The notes: generated by a model not told the origin, from the sequence alone. Shown: positions 21,291-31,867, counted from the first letter of the stretch. The stretch is DNA of 64,000 bases from Acidobacteriota bacterium (GCA_026393675.1 JAPKZQ010000006.1:24050-88049), one strand, 5' to 3'. Numbers and translations: made by a program.

Positions 21291-22337
21291 GTGAAGGTCG
21301 CCGACTTCTCGTTCGACCTGCCGCCTGATCTCGTTGCGCAGTTTCCGCCCGCCGAGCGTGGCGCGTCGCGCCTGCTCGTCGTCGATCGGGCATCCGGGAC
21401 GTGCACGCACGCAACCATCGGTGACCTGCCGCAATTCCTGCGCGCGGGCGACCTGCTCGTCTTCAACAACACGCGCGTCTTTCCGGCGCGGCTGCTCGGC
21501 ACACGCGAGCCAGGCGGTGGCGCCGTCGAGGTGCTGCTGGTCTCGCGCCTCGACGACGAACGCTGGGAAGCGCTGGTGCATCCAGGGCAGCGCCTCAAGC
21601 CCGGTCGCCGGTTGCGGTTCGAGCGCGGTGGCCGCGTGCTGCACGCCGAGGTACTGGCGCAGCGGTTCTTCGGTCGCCGCGAAGTCCGGTTGTGGACCGA
21701 CGAGCCGTATCCCGTGATGGATGTGATCGAGTCGATCGGCCACATCCCGTTGCCGCCCTACATCAAACGCGCAGATCTCGATCTCGACCGCGACCGCTAT
21801 CAGACCGTTTTCGCCCGCGAGCGCGGGTCGATTGCCGCGCCCACCGCGGGGCTGCACTTCACCGGCCCCCTGCTGGCGCATCTTGACGCCGCCGGCATCG
21901 AACGCGCGGAGATCACACTTCACGTGGGCTACGGCACGTTCAAGCCGGTTCGAGTCGACGAGGTCGAGGCCCACACGGTCGATGCAGAGCATTACGAGAT
22001 CGGGCCCGACGCTGCCGCCCGCATCACTGCCGCGCTCGACGCCGGTCGCCGGCTCGTCGTGGTTGGCACCACGACGACGCGCGCGGTCGAGACGGCGGTG
22101 GCGCGCGGTGACGGCCGCGTCGAGGCAGGAGCGGGCGAGACCGATCTGTTCATCTACCCGGGTTACCAGTTCCGAGCCGTTGGGGCGCTCGTCACCAACT
22201 TTCATCTTCCCTCGTCTTCGCTTTTGATGTTGGTAGCGGCGTTCGGTGGGCGGGAGACTGTTCTGGCCGCATACGCCGAGGCCGTCGGCGAGCGCTATCG
22301 GTTCTACAGCTACGGCGACGCAATGTTGATCGTCTAG
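21291..22337 (+). CDS. queA: S-adenosylmethionine:tRNA ribosyltransferase-isomerase
   Basis: 348 residues from GTG at 21291; upstream in-frame codons belong to fabH. It transfers the ribosyl of SAM to preQ1 in tRNA to give epoxyqueuosine. Family motifs: FSFDLPPDLVAQFPPAERG, LVFNNTRVFPARLLG, RERGSIAAPTAGLHFT, LHVGYGTFKPVR, VVGTTTTRAVETA and TDLFIYPGYQFR with VTNFHLPSSSLLMLVAAFGG. Two further queuosine genes (queE and queC) occur in this window about 22 kb away. Confidence 0.97.
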   Translation: MKVADFSFDLPPDLVAQFPPAERGASRLLVVDRASGTCTHATIGDLPQFLRAGDLLVFNNTRVFPARLLGTREPGGGAVEVLLVSRLDDERWEALVHPGQRLKPGRRLRFERGGRVLHAEVLAQRFFGRREVRLWTDEPYPVMDVIESIGHIPLPPYIKRADLDLDRDRYQTVFARERGSIAAPTAGLHFTGPLLAHLDAAGIERAEITLHVGYGTFKPVRVDEVEAHTVDAEHYEIGPDAAARITAALDAGRRLVVVGTTTTRAVETAVARGDGRVEAGAGETDLFIYPGYQFRAVGALVTNFHLPSSSLLMLVAAFGGRETVLAAYAEAVGERYRFYSYGDAMLIV

Positions 22338-22351
22338 AAAAGGGAGAGCAC

Positions 22352-23047
22352 ATGCCGCATACGCACCACACCGAGCATCACTTCACCGCCGGCGAGACCG
22401 TTCGCGACGTGGTGATCGGGATGTCCGATGGCCTGACGGTGCCCTTCGCGCTGGCCGCCGGATTGTCGGGCGCGGTGGCCGCATCACGCCTTATTGTCAC
22501 GGCCGGGCTGGCCGAGGTGGCGGCTGGATCGATTGCCATGGGCCTTGGTGGCTATCTGGCGGCTCGCAGCGATGCCGAGCACTATGCCTCCGAGCGTCGG
22601 CGCGAAGAGCGGGAAGTGGTTGAGTTGCCCGAACGCGAAGTGGCCGAGGTCTTGGAGGTGCTGCACGCGTACGGGATTGACCAGGAGGCGAGCGCTCCGG
22701 TGGTCGCGGCGCTCAAGGCGCGGCCCAAGGCGTGGGTCGACTTCATGATGAAGTTCGAACTCGGGCTCGAGGAGCCGGATCCGCGTCGGGCGCTGCATAG
22801 CGCCGTCACAATCGCGGGGTCGTACGCCGTCGGCGGCATGATTCCGCTGCTGCCGTATATGCTGCAAAGCAGCGTGGCCAGTGCGCTGCCGGCGTCGGTG
22901 GCGGTGACGGCCGTGGCGCTCGCGCTCTTCGGGTACATGAAAGGGCGTTTCACCGGGGCGCATCCCGTGCGCAGCGCCGTGCAGACAACGGTGATTGGGG
23001 GATTGGCGGCCGGTGCCGCCTTCGCCATCGCCAGAGCAATTAGCTAG
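22352..23047 (+). CDS. VIT1/CCC1-family iron/manganese transporter
   Basis: 231 residues. The ribosome-binding site GGGAG is five bases before the ATG. VIT1/CCC1 proteins move Fe2+ or Mn2+ across membranes. Visible: TVRDVVIGMSDGLTVPFALAAGLSG in the first helix, the ALAAVAAGSIAMGLGGYLAARSDAEHY-like segment, a cytoplasmic charged stretch with repeated Glu (metal-binding domain region) and three C-terminal hydrophobic helices. The His-rich N-terminus (PHTHHTEHHF) may add metal binding. It follows queA by 14 bases and may share its transcript. Confidence 0.9.
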   Translation: MPHTHHTEHHFTAGETVRDVVIGMSDGLTVPFALAAGLSGAVAASRLIVTAGLAEVAAGSIAMGLGGYLAARSDAEHYASERRREEREVVELPEREVAEVLEVLHAYGIDQEASAPVVAALKARPKAWVDFMMKFELGLEEPDPRRALHSAVTIAGSYAVGGMIPLLPYMLQSSVASALPASVAVTAVALALFGYMKGRFTGAHPVRSAVQTTVIGGLAAGAAFAIARAIS

Positions 23048-23291
23048 CGATTGGCTTCGGCGGGCTCTTGTGTTTGGCTGGGCGAGTGACTACTGTCTAG
23101 TCATCTTCTATGAGCCTCATGTTGCCGAATGAAGCAAGTTCTCGTCACCCCGGCGGAAGCCGGGGTCCAGCCGTGCATTCCCGAACTCGGGGGAATGGCG
23201 GGCTGCCGGTACCTCTTCTGGCGCCGATTGCCCGCGAGAGCGCTCGGCGGAATGAGGCGGAGCTTCGCTAGCGATCCTGTTGGAGAACGCC
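23048..23291. other. intergenic gap with a GC-rich hairpin repeat
   Basis: 244 bases without a gene. ACCCCGGCGGAAGCCGGGGT near 23150-23169 forms an 8-bp hairpin of the dispersed type common in bacterial intergenic DNA. No promoter is convincing. Confidence 0.5.
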
Positions 23292-24254
23292 GTGTCTTTT
23301 CCCTACGAAGAATTCGACCTGTCGGATGTCCGCACCTATCCGCTGGGCTCGCGCAAGAGCAAGGCGTCGGTTGCGGATTTCGCAACGCCGCATCAGTTGG
23401 GCGACGGTGTCGCGGCGTTTGTCGATCACCTGCCGAACATCCTCGGCGCAGCCGACTTTCGCGCGGTTGTGCGCGCGATTGTCGAGGCCCGCGACACGGG
23501 CGGCGGCATCATCTGGGGCTTTGGTGCGCACGTCATCAAGACCGGCGTCTCGCCCATCCTGATTGACCTGGCGCGACGCGGGTTCGTGTCTGCCCTGGCC
23601 ACCAACGGGGCCGGCATCATCCACGATTTCGAGATCGCGCTCGGCGGTTCCACCTCGGAAAACGTAGACGAGGAGCTCGGCCCCGGCCGATTTGGCATGG
23701 CCGAGGAAACCGGGCGTCTGCTGAACCGCGCGATAAACGAAGGCGTGGCGCAGGGGCTTGGCATTGGACAGTCGGTCGGGAAGTTCTTGGCCGAGACGCA
23801 ACCCCCGTTTGGCCACCTCAGCGTTGCGGCGACCGCCGCGCAACTGGGCGTGCCGCTGACCGTGCACGTGGCGCTTGGCACCGACATCACCCACATGCAT
23901 CCGGATGCGTCAGGAGAGGCGCTTGGTGCCGGCAGCCTGCGCGACTTCCGTTATTTTGTGTCGAACGTGGCGCGGCTCAACCGTGGCGTCTACCTGAACT
24001 GCGGGTCGGCCGTGGTGCTGCCGGAGGTCTTTCTGAAAGCCGTTGCGCTCGCCCGCAATCGCGGCATCCCGCTCACAGGTCTCACGACGGTCAACCTCGA
24101 CTTCGCGCGACTGTACCGGCCCCAGACCAACGTCGTCACGCGTCCGGTGGCTGGCACCGGCGGGCACGGCTACAGCCTGGTCGGTCAGCACGAAATCCTG
24201 ATTCCACTGCTCGCCGCCGCGATCATCGAAGCGGCAGGGGAGCAGGGATCATGA
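23292..24254 (+). CDS. deoxyhypusine-synthase-family protein
   Basis: 320 residues. I prefer GTG at 23292, six bases after GGAG, over TTG at 23280. The NAD-binding and substrate regions resemble deoxyhypusine synthase: GGGIIWGFGAHVIKTG, ALATNGAGIIHDFEIALGG, GRFGMAEETGRLLN and GHGYSLVGQHEILIPLL near the C-terminus. Eukaryal and archaeal enzymes modify eIF5A with spermidine. Bacteria lack eIF5A, and some bacterial homologues act as homospermidine synthases. I cannot place the catalytic lysine of the canonical enzyme with confidence in the C-terminal segment, so the reaction may differ. No polyamine gene lies nearby. The stop overlaps the convergent adenine methylase gene by 6 bp. Confidence 0.75.
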   Translation: MSFPYEEFDLSDVRTYPLGSRKSKASVADFATPHQLGDGVAAFVDHLPNILGAADFRAVVRAIVEARDTGGGIIWGFGAHVIKTGVSPILIDLARRGFVSALATNGAGIIHDFEIALGGSTSENVDEELGPGRFGMAEETGRLLNRAINEGVAQGLGIGQSVGKFLAETQPPFGHLSVAATAAQLGVPLTVHVALGTDITHMHPDASGEALGAGSLRDFRYFVSNVARLNRGVYLNCGSAVVLPEVFLKAVALARNRGIPLTGLTTVNLDFARLYRPQTNVVTRPVAGTGGHGYSLVGQHEILIPLLAAAIIEAAGEQGS

Positions 24255-25064
24255 CAGGTTCCGCGTGGCCAGCACCTCGCGTGCCGGCGCGCGATCGCCC
24301 GTGCAACTGATCCTGCGCGGCGCGGCCAGGAACTTCAGTTTGTAGCCGAGGCGCTTGTAGAGGGCGACGATGCGCGGCGTGGCCTGATTCGACAGCACGA
24401 CCGGGCCGGGGTGGCGAGCCAGCCAGTGGGCGGCGCGGAGCTGGTCATCCCAGGAAAAACGCCCACGCGCATACTGCGTAAACGGTACGTCGTACGGCGG
24501 ATCCGCGTACACGAAGTCGTCCGGGCGCAGCCGCAAGCTCTCGAAATCCACGCTCCGGAACTCCGAGTCAGCAAAGGCGTCCACGTAGCGGGCGAAGTCG
24601 CGCGTGTAGCTGATGCGCGCGTAGCGGCCGAACGGCACGTTGAACTGGCCGCGGCTGTTGAAGCGGCAGAGACCGTTGTACCCGGTGCGATTCAAGTAGT
24701 AGAACAGCGATGCCGCCTCGACCGTGCGCACCCGCCCGGCTTGCAGCAACTCATTGAAGCGCTGGCGGTGCGTATAGAACGCCGCCGAATCGTTCTCCAT
24801 CGGCAGGCGGATGAGCAGGCCGCGCTTCAGGTGACGGTAGAAGTTGACGAGATGGGGATTGACGTCGTTGAGCAGCGCCCGGTCAGGCGCCAGGCTCAAC
24901 GCCACCGCGAGGCCTCCGCAAAACGGCTCGACCAGTCGGCTCGATGCATGTGGAGCCCACAGCCGCTGCACATGCGGCACGAGCCACCGCTTTCCACCGG
25001 CCCACTTGAGCGGCGGGCCAGGGCGTGCAGGCGTGGTATCGGGGCACTGAGGGCTTTGGGCCAT
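24249..25064 (-). CDS. D12-class (Dam-type) DNA N6-adenine methyltransferase
   Basis: 271 residues. Conserved order of the alpha-type D12 class: PPLKWAGGKRWLVPHVQRL (SAM region), LVEPFCGGLAVALSL with DRALLNDVNPHLVNFYRHLK, FYYLNRTGYNGLCRFNSRGQFN, and catalytic motif IV DPPYDVPF. It methylates adenine N6 in a short target such as GATC, but the target cannot be read from sequence. No restriction endonuclease, mutH or seqA-like gene is adjacent, so it looks like an orphan methylase. It is convergent with the deoxyhypusine-synthase-like gene and followed upstream by a repeat-rich gap. Confidence 0.93.
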   Translation of the reverse strand: MAQSPQCPDTTPARPGPPLKWAGGKRWLVPHVQRLWAPHASSRLVEPFCGGLAVALSLAPDRALLNDVNPHLVNFYRHLKRGLLIRLPMENDSAAFYTHRQRFNELLQAGRVRTVEAASLFYYLNRTGYNGLCRFNSRGQFNVPFGRYARISYTRDFARYVDAFADSEFRSVDFESLRLRPDDFVYADPPYDVPFTQYARGRFSWDDQLRAAHWLARHPGPVVLSNQATPRIVALYKRLGYKLKFLAAPRRISCTGDRAPAREVLATRNLS

Positions 25065-25195
25065 TGATGAAGTATACGGTGACCGACACCCTCAGATGCG
25101 CCGAAGGAGAACGCCAGACTCCTCGACTTCGCTCGTTGAGCTTCGTCGAGGTCTCGCCGTAGCGCTGCGCGGAGGCGGACAGCCCGGCTCCGGAT

Positions 25196-25225
25196 CTGGC
25201 CACGCTGGAGCGTGGCGATCTCAGG
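25196..25225. repeat. right half unit of the dispersed palindromic repeat
   Basis: CTGGCCACGCTGGAGCGTGG followed by CGATCTCAGG; the hairpin is GCCACGCT/AGCGTGGC. Here the two halves are about 50 bp apart and in the opposite order to the copies at 37194 and 44329. Confidence 0.8.
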
Positions 25226-25276
25226 CCCGAGACAGTCCGGACAGCTGGCAACCTGACAGTTGGCGAGCGTGATCCG

Positions 25277-25308
25277 CCTGGGATCGCCGGGCTCCAGCCC
25301 GGCCCGGG
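25277..25308. repeat. left half unit of the dispersed palindromic repeat
   Basis: CCTGGGATCGCCGGGCTCCA followed by GCCCGGCCCGGG. It matches 14291-14322 and the left halves at 37194 and 44329. Confidence 0.8.
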
Positions 25309-25431
25309 CAGGAGCCACGGGGAGCGTCGTGCAAATTGGGCCCAAGAAAATCTCGGGTGGTTTTTCTGAGAGAACGCTGACCCCGGGGCCGCCAGCTCTC
25401 AATTCCCGTGTGGTACAATCAACCGGTTCCG

Positions 25432-25508
25432 GCCGGTGTAGCTCAGATGGTTAGAGCACGCGGCTCATATCCGCGTTGTCCGGGGTTCAAGTCCCTGCAC
25501 CGGCACCA
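25432..25508 (+). tRNA. tRNA with CAT anticodon (elongator Met, or Ile2 read after lysidine modification)
   Basis: 77 nt with encoded CCA. The acceptor stem GCCGGTG/CACCGGC pairs fully, the D arm has the AGCTCAG...GAGC form, the anticodon stem CGCGG/CCGCG encloses loop CTCATAT (anticodon CAT), and the T arm has GTTCAAGTC. It is not the initiator: the 1-72 pair is a G-C match and the three G-C pairs of initiator anticodon stems are absent. Elongator Met and Ile2 cannot be separated securely by eye. Acceptor pairs 4-69 and 5-68 are G-C, not the C-G pairs that favour TilS in E. coli, which leans to Met. The neighbour tilS encodes the enzyme that modifies the Ile2 type. Confidence 0.92.
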
Positions 25509-25513
25509 GATAT

Positions 25514-25552
25514 GTCGAGGGGTCGCGCGTTAGACACGTCCGACCCCTCGAC
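25514..25552 (+). terminator. stem-loop terminator downstream of the tRNA
   Basis: A perfect 12-bp stem GTCGAGGGGTCG / CGACCCCTCGAC around a 15-nt loop, followed by TGCTTTCT. It sits between the tRNA and tilS and probably ends the tRNA transcript. The T-run is short, so termination may be partial. Confidence 0.65.
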
Positions 25553-25579
25553 TGCTTTCTGCCCCGTCCCAAGACTGTC

Positions 25580-27004
25580 ATGACGCCGCTTTCCGATCGC
25601 GTCCGCCGCGCCATCGAGCGCGACCAACTTCTGCCGCCCGGGTGTCGGGTGCTGGCGACCGTGTCTGGCGGAGCCGACTCGGTGGCGATGTTGTTTCTGC
25701 TTCGGCAACTGGTGCCCCAGTGTGGATTCGTGCTCGCCGGGATCGCGCATTTCAATCACCGATTGCGGGGCAGCGAGAGCGATGGTGACGAGACGTTCTG
25801 CCGCGAACTCGCGGCACGCGTCGGCGTTCCTGTCGAAGTCGGTTCCGGGGACGTGGCCGCGCTCGCGCGCGTTGGACACGTGTCGATCGAAGTGGCGGCC
25901 CGCCGCGCCAGGTACGCGTGGTTCAGCGAAGTCGCCGATCGCCTCGGCGCTGATCGCGTCGCCACTGGTCACACCCGAGACGATCAGGCCGAGACGTTTC
26001 TGCTGCGCGTGCTGCGAGGAGCCGGCACGTCTGGTTTGGCTGGGATTCAGCCGAGACGCGGGATCTTCGTCAGGCCCCTGCTCGACATCCGCCACCGGGA
26101 TCTCGTCGGATTCCTCGATGAGGCAGACGAGCGCTACCGCGACGATTCCACCAACCGTGACCTGACCATTCCCCGCAATTGGATTCGTCATCACCTGTTG
26201 CCATCGCTCGCCAAGCATCTCAACGCCGACATTACTGCCGTGCTCTCGCGCCAGGCACTCGTGCTGCGCGACGAATCGACGCTGCTCGACCAGATGGCCG
26301 AACAGGCGCGCATCTCGATCGAGTCCTCCGTCGATGGCGGCGGGATCGCGCTCGACGCAACGCGTCTTGGCGCCCTGCCCGTGGCTCTTGCCCGGCGGGT
26401 CGTCCGGATGGCACTTCTGCGCGTGAACGATTCCCGGTTCCTCGGATTCGACCACGTCGAGCAGGTACTCGGCCTGGCGGCAGGAGACGAAGCCAGCGCG
26501 GTCGCCGATCTTCCTGGCATTCGCGTGGAACGAAATCCGTCGGCGGTTGTCTTATCTAGAAGGGAGTCTCCGGGCCCGGATGCTCCGGTTAGCTTCAGCT
26601 ATAGCCTGCCGGTTCCGGGCCGTCTGGTGATTCCCGAGTGCGGATGCGTGATCGAGACCACGGAGGCTCGAGCAGAAACATTGCAAGTGGCTCAAGGCAA
26701 AGGAATTACGTCGAGCCACGAGGCGGTGGTTGATTCGGAGGCCGTGGCCGGCGGCCTGTGGGTCCGGTCGCGGGCTCCTGGCGATTCGGTCCGGCCCCTC
26801 GGACTCGGGGGGCGGAAGAAGCTGCAAGACGTTCTGGTCGACCGGAAAGTGCCGCGCGCGCTTCGAGATCGGGTGCCGATCGTGGTCGATGCCCTCGGCC
26901 GCATCGTCTGGGTGGCAGGGCATGTCACCGGCGACGAAGCCAGGGTCACGGATCGCACGCAAACCGTGGTAATCTTGAAACTTAGGCGATTGGGAGAACT
27001 CTAG
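25580..27004 (+). CDS. tilS: tRNA(Ile)-lysidine synthase
   Basis: 474 residues. It attaches lysine to C34 of tRNA-Ile2 (CAU) so that it reads AUA. N-type ATP-pyrophosphatase P-loop VLATVSGGADSVAMLFLLR, then HFNHRLRGSESDGDETFCRELA, ATGHTRDDQAETFLLRVLRGAG, RPLLDIRHRDLVGFL and IPRNWIRHHLLPSL, all characteristic of TilS. The C-terminal domain has RSRAPGDSVRPLGLGGRKKLQDVLVDRKVPR. The ftsH GTG lies immediately after its stop. tilS-ftsH-folP is a widely conserved order. Confidence 0.97.
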   Translation: MTPLSDRVRRAIERDQLLPPGCRVLATVSGGADSVAMLFLLRQLVPQCGFVLAGIAHFNHRLRGSESDGDETFCRELAARVGVPVEVGSGDVAALARVGHVSIEVAARRARYAWFSEVADRLGADRVATGHTRDDQAETFLLRVLRGAGTSGLAGIQPRRGIFVRPLLDIRHRDLVGFLDEADERYRDDSTNRDLTIPRNWIRHHLLPSLAKHLNADITAVLSRQALVLRDESTLLDQMAEQARISIESSVDGGGIALDATRLGALPVALARRVVRMALLRVNDSRFLGFDHVEQVLGLAAGDEASAVADLPGIRVERNPSAVVLSRRESPGPDAPVSFSYSLPVPGRLVIPECGCVIETTEARAETLQVAQGKGITSSHEAVVDSEAVAGGLWVRSRAPGDSVRPLGLGGRKKLQDVLVDRKVPRALRDRVPIVVDALGRIVWVAGHVTGDEARVTDRTQTVVILKLRRLGEL

Positions 27005-28939
<1,935 letters not shown>

Positions 28940-29231
28940 GTCCTTCGATTCATAGATTCGACGACGAATCTACTCACTCAGGACTTAGTGCTGAGCGAGC
29001 GTTGGTCATCGGATCGGCTCGCAAGCACACCCAGCCCTGTTTGCGAGTCGAAGCACTAAGACAGCGCCGGAGTCTCTGTTCCGCCGAAACACCCCGGGCC
29101 GCGCCACCGCGCGGTCCGTTCTGTCTGGATGCCGTGCCGCTTGGTGAGCGCCCGCACTGGGCTTGGCCTACCGCGCTGTAGCCGATTCCGCACACGTCTT
29201 GATGGGACCTTCTGGCAGAATTGGGGAGACC
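28940..29231. other. intergenic region between ftsH and folP with nested inverted repeats
   Basis: 292 bases. TAGATTCG-ACGA-CGAATCTA (28953-28972) is a perfect 8-bp hairpin shortly after ftsH, without a T-run. CTTAGTGCT (28984-28992) pairs with AGCACTAAG (29052-29060), enclosing a CTCGCAA/TTGCGAG hairpin. In-frame codons upstream of the folP start lie here but lack ribosome-binding support. No gene is accepted. Confidence 0.5.
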
Positions 29232-30101
29232 ATGGAGACCATCGCCGCCCGCGGCACGTTCACGATCCCGCTCGCCGACGGGCGCAGCCTCGCGCTGGGG
29301 GCCCGCACGCTCGTGATGGGGATCGTCAATGCCACGCCCGATTCGTTCGCCGGCAGTGTGGCCGATCCAGACGAGGCCGCAGCGCTCGCGTTGCGCATGG
29401 AAGAGGCCGGGGCCGACATCATCGACATCGGCGGAGAGTCGACACGGCCGGGTGCTGAGCCGGTGTCAGAAGCCAACGAACTGGCGCGGGTGATACCCGT
29501 CATCGAGCGGCTTGTGGGACGGCTGCACATCCCGATTTCCGTCGACACCTACAAGGCGGGCGTTGCCGCTGCGGCACTTTCTGCCGGCGCCTGTATCGTG
29601 AACGACATCAGCGGGTTAGGGTATGATCACGAGCTGGCAGATGTCGTCGCCCGAAGCCAAGCGGCCGTGGTGTTGATGCACACGCGAGGCCGGTCGCGGC
29701 AGATGTATCGCGACGCGGTTTACAGCGACGTCGTCGTCGAGGTGGCTGCCGAACTTCGTCAGGCCATGGACCGGGCGACCGCGGCCGGCATCAGTGCCGA
29801 TCGCATCATCCTCGACCCTGGCCTCGGATTCGCCAAGCGCGCCGACGACAGTTTCATGCTGCTCGCGGCGTTACCACGGCTTCACGCGCTCGGCCGGCCC
29901 CTGCTCATCGGCCCGTCGCGCAAGTCGTTTCTGACGGCGGCGATGGGACCGGCGATGCCCGCCGAGCGGGATTGGGGAACGGCCGCTGCCGTGACTGCTG
30001 CCATCTTGTCGGGTGCCCACATCGTGCGCGTACACGACGTGGGCCCGATGGTGCAGGTGGCGCGCGTCGCCGATGCCATCCGACAGCGGGCCAGAACCTG
30101 A
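29232..30101 (+). CDS. folP: dihydropteroate synthase
   Basis: 289 residues from ATG at 29232, preceded by GGGGAG three bases before the codon. Upstream in-frame codons to 29163 are less likely. It joins p-aminobenzoate to hydroxymethyl-dihydropterin pyrophosphate in folate synthesis. TIM-barrel motifs: VMGIVNATPDSFAG, ADIIDIGGESTRPGAEPVS, ISVDTYKAGVA, CIVNDISGLGYD, VLMHTRG, ILDPGLGFAKRADDSFML and LLIGPSRKSFL. These cover the pterin and sulfonamide sites. It is followed by cdaA after 42 bases. Confidence 0.97.
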   Translation: METIAARGTFTIPLADGRSLALGARTLVMGIVNATPDSFAGSVADPDEAAALALRMEEAGADIIDIGGESTRPGAEPVSEANELARVIPVIERLVGRLHIPISVDTYKAGVAAAALSAGACIVNDISGLGYDHELADVVARSQAAVVLMHTRGRSRQMYRDAVYSDVVVEVAAELRQAMDRATAAGISADRIILDPGLGFAKRADDSFMLLAALPRLHALGRPLLIGPSRKSFLTAAMGPAMPAERDWGTAAAVTAAILSGAHIVRVHDVGPMVQVARVADAIRQRART

Positions 30102-30143
30102 CCCGTTGCGGCCAGACGTCAATACCGGAGTGAAGACACCAAC

Positions 30144-30956
30144 GTGGATAGCCTGACCAGACTTCTCCAGCGTGCGCCGGTCGGCTGGACCGATCTGCTG
30201 GACATCCTTGTCGCAGCCGTCGCGATCTACGAACTGCTCAAACAGCTTCGTGGCACGCGCGCGGTGCAGATGAGCATTGGTGTGGGCCTGCTCGTCGGCG
30301 TCTACTACCTGTCGCGCTGGTGGCACCTCGATCTGGTCAACTGGCTCATCCGCAACATCTTCGGCTACGTCGTCTTTGCGGCCATCGTCCTGTTCCAGTC
30401 CGAGATTCGCCGCACGCTGGCCCATCTCGGGCGCGCGCGGTTCTTCCGATATCTCACACGGACCGAGTCGAACGAAGAGTTGATCGAGGAACTGGTGGTG
30501 GCGGCCACGATGCTGGCGAGCCAGCGCACCGGCGCCATCATCGCGATCGAACGCGATATCGGACTGCGCAATTACATCGAGGGCGGCATCCCGCTCGACG
30601 CCACGACGACCTACGATCTGCTGCGGAGCATCTTCCAGCTGCAATCGCCGTTGCATGACGGGGCCGTCATCATCCAGGGCGATCGGATCGCCGCGGCCGC
30701 GTGCTTTCTGCCGCTCACGGTCAATCCGGCGGTCAGCCGTGATCTGGGGACGCGTCATCGCGCCGCGATCGGCCTGACAGAGGAGTCTGATGCGGCGGCC
30801 ATCGTCGTGTCCGAGCAGACAGGCCTGATTTCGCTCGCGCTGAACGGCAGAATGGAACGGGACCTGGACGCCGATCGCCTGCGAGAGCAATTGCGGGCGC
30901 TGGTTCCGCATCGGCGCCGGGTGGCCGAACGCCAATCGACGGGGTCCTTCGACTGA
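30144..30956 (+). CDS. cdaA: diadenylate cyclase CdaA (DisA_N domain, membrane type)
   Basis: 270 residues, GTG start. Makes the second messenger c-di-AMP from two ATP. Three N-terminal membrane helices (residues about 18-100) are followed by the DAC domain. Its hallmark motifs are LHDGAVIIQGDRIAAAACFLPL (DGA) and GTRHRAAIGLTEESDA (RHR). The order cdaA-cdaR-glmM is the conserved c-di-AMP locus best known from Firmicutes. The tail REQLRALVPHRRRVAERQ is basic. Confidence 0.96.
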   Translation: MDSLTRLLQRAPVGWTDLLDILVAAVAIYELLKQLRGTRAVQMSIGVGLLVGVYYLSRWWHLDLVNWLIRNIFGYVVFAAIVLFQSEIRRTLAHLGRARFFRYLTRTESNEELIEELVVAATMLASQRTGAIIAIERDIGLRNYIEGGIPLDATTTYDLLRSIFQLQSPLHDGAVIIQGDRIAAAACFLPLTVNPAVSRDLGTRHRAAIGLTEESDAAAIVVSEQTGLISLALNGRMERDLDADRLREQLRALVPHRRRVAERQSTGSFD

Positions 30957-31867
30957 TGGCCTACAACCCATTTCGCCATTTCGGTCTCAAGGTGTTGTCG
31001 GTGGCGATTGCCGCCCTGCTGTGGGTGTTGGTCGGAGGAGAGAAGATCGTCGAGCGGAGCCTGCGTGTGCCGCTCGAACTGCAGAATATCCCCGACGGCG
31101 TCGAGATGGTCGGCGAGATGCCTGGCACCGTCGACGTCCGCGTACGCGGTTCGTCCAGCGCGCTCGGCAATCTGTCGGCCGGCGACGTGATGGCGCTCAT
31201 GGATCTGACAAATGCCGGAGCCGGACGGCATCTGTTTCATCTGGCCCCAGACGATGTGCGCGTGCCGTTCGGCGTGGAGGTCAAGAGCGTGGCGCCGGCC
31301 ACCACCACGCTGGTGTTTGAACGGACCATGACCAAGACCGTGCCGGTGGTGCCGTCGATCGAAGGCCAGCCGGCGCCCGGGTACGCCGTCGAGCGGATCG
31401 CCACCGAACCGACCGAAGTCGCGGTCATCGGTCCGGAAAGCGCCCTGCGTGGACTCCAGCAAGCGGTGACCGAACCGGTGCCGATCGAAGGCGCGACCTC
31501 GTCAGTGCGCGAATCGGTGACGATTGGAATGCCAAACAGTGCCGCGCGCTTGAAGAACGGCCGTACTGCGCGGGTGTTGGTGGAGATCGCGGCGACTCGA
31601 ACCGAGCGCACGATCGCAAACGTGGCGATGCGGATGTTCCATCTGCGTGAAGGGCGCGCGGCCCGATCGACGCCGTCGGCGGTGGTGGTCACGGTCCGCG
31701 GTCAGGAGAATGTCCTCCAGCGTCTGACGGCGGACGTCATCGAGGCGTCGGTCGATCTGAGCGGCCTCGGCCCAGGCAGATACGATCTGTCCGTCACGAT
31801 CGCGTCCTCCCGTGCCTTCAGCGTCGTCCGGATCGACCCGGCGCAGGTCCAAATCGCCATCAAATGA
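30956..31867 (+). CDS. cdaR: CdaR-like YbbR-domain protein
   Basis: 303 residues; its ATG overlaps the last base of cdaA. One N-terminal membrane helix (LKVLSVAIAALLWVLVGG) anchors it, and the rest is extracytoplasmic with three or four YbbR repeats. Each repeat has the strand pattern with PxxVxVxGP-like motifs, for example ATEPTEVAVIGPESALRGL near residues 145-165 and VVVTVRGQENVLQRL near 240-255. In Firmicutes CdaR tunes CdaA activity. Function here is inferred from operon position. It overlaps glmM by 4 bp. Confidence 0.88.
   Translation: MAYNPFRHFGLKVLSVAIAALLWVLVGGEKIVERSLRVPLELQNIPDGVEMVGEMPGTVDVRVRGSSSALGNLSAGDVMALMDLTNAGAGRHLFHLAPDDVRVPFGVEVKSVAPATTTLVFERTMTKTVPVVPSIEGQPAPGYAVERIATEPTEVAVIGPESALRGLQQAVTEPVPIEGATSSVRESVTIGMPNSAARLKNGRTARVLVEIAATRTERTIANVAMRMFHLREGRAARSTPSAVVVTVRGQENVLQRLTADVIEASVDLSGLGPGRYDLSVTIASSRAFSVVRIDPAQVQIAIK

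Larger units (their letters stand above)
25065..25431. other. repeat-bearing intergenic region upstream of the tRNA gene
   Basis: 367 bases with no acceptable gene. It holds a CCTCGAC/GTCGAGG hairpin near 25116-25146, both half units of the dispersed repeat (25196-25225 and 25277-25308) and a TACAAT -10-like element at 25414-25419, 12 bases before the tRNA. No matching -35 sequence is convincing. Confidence 0.6.
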
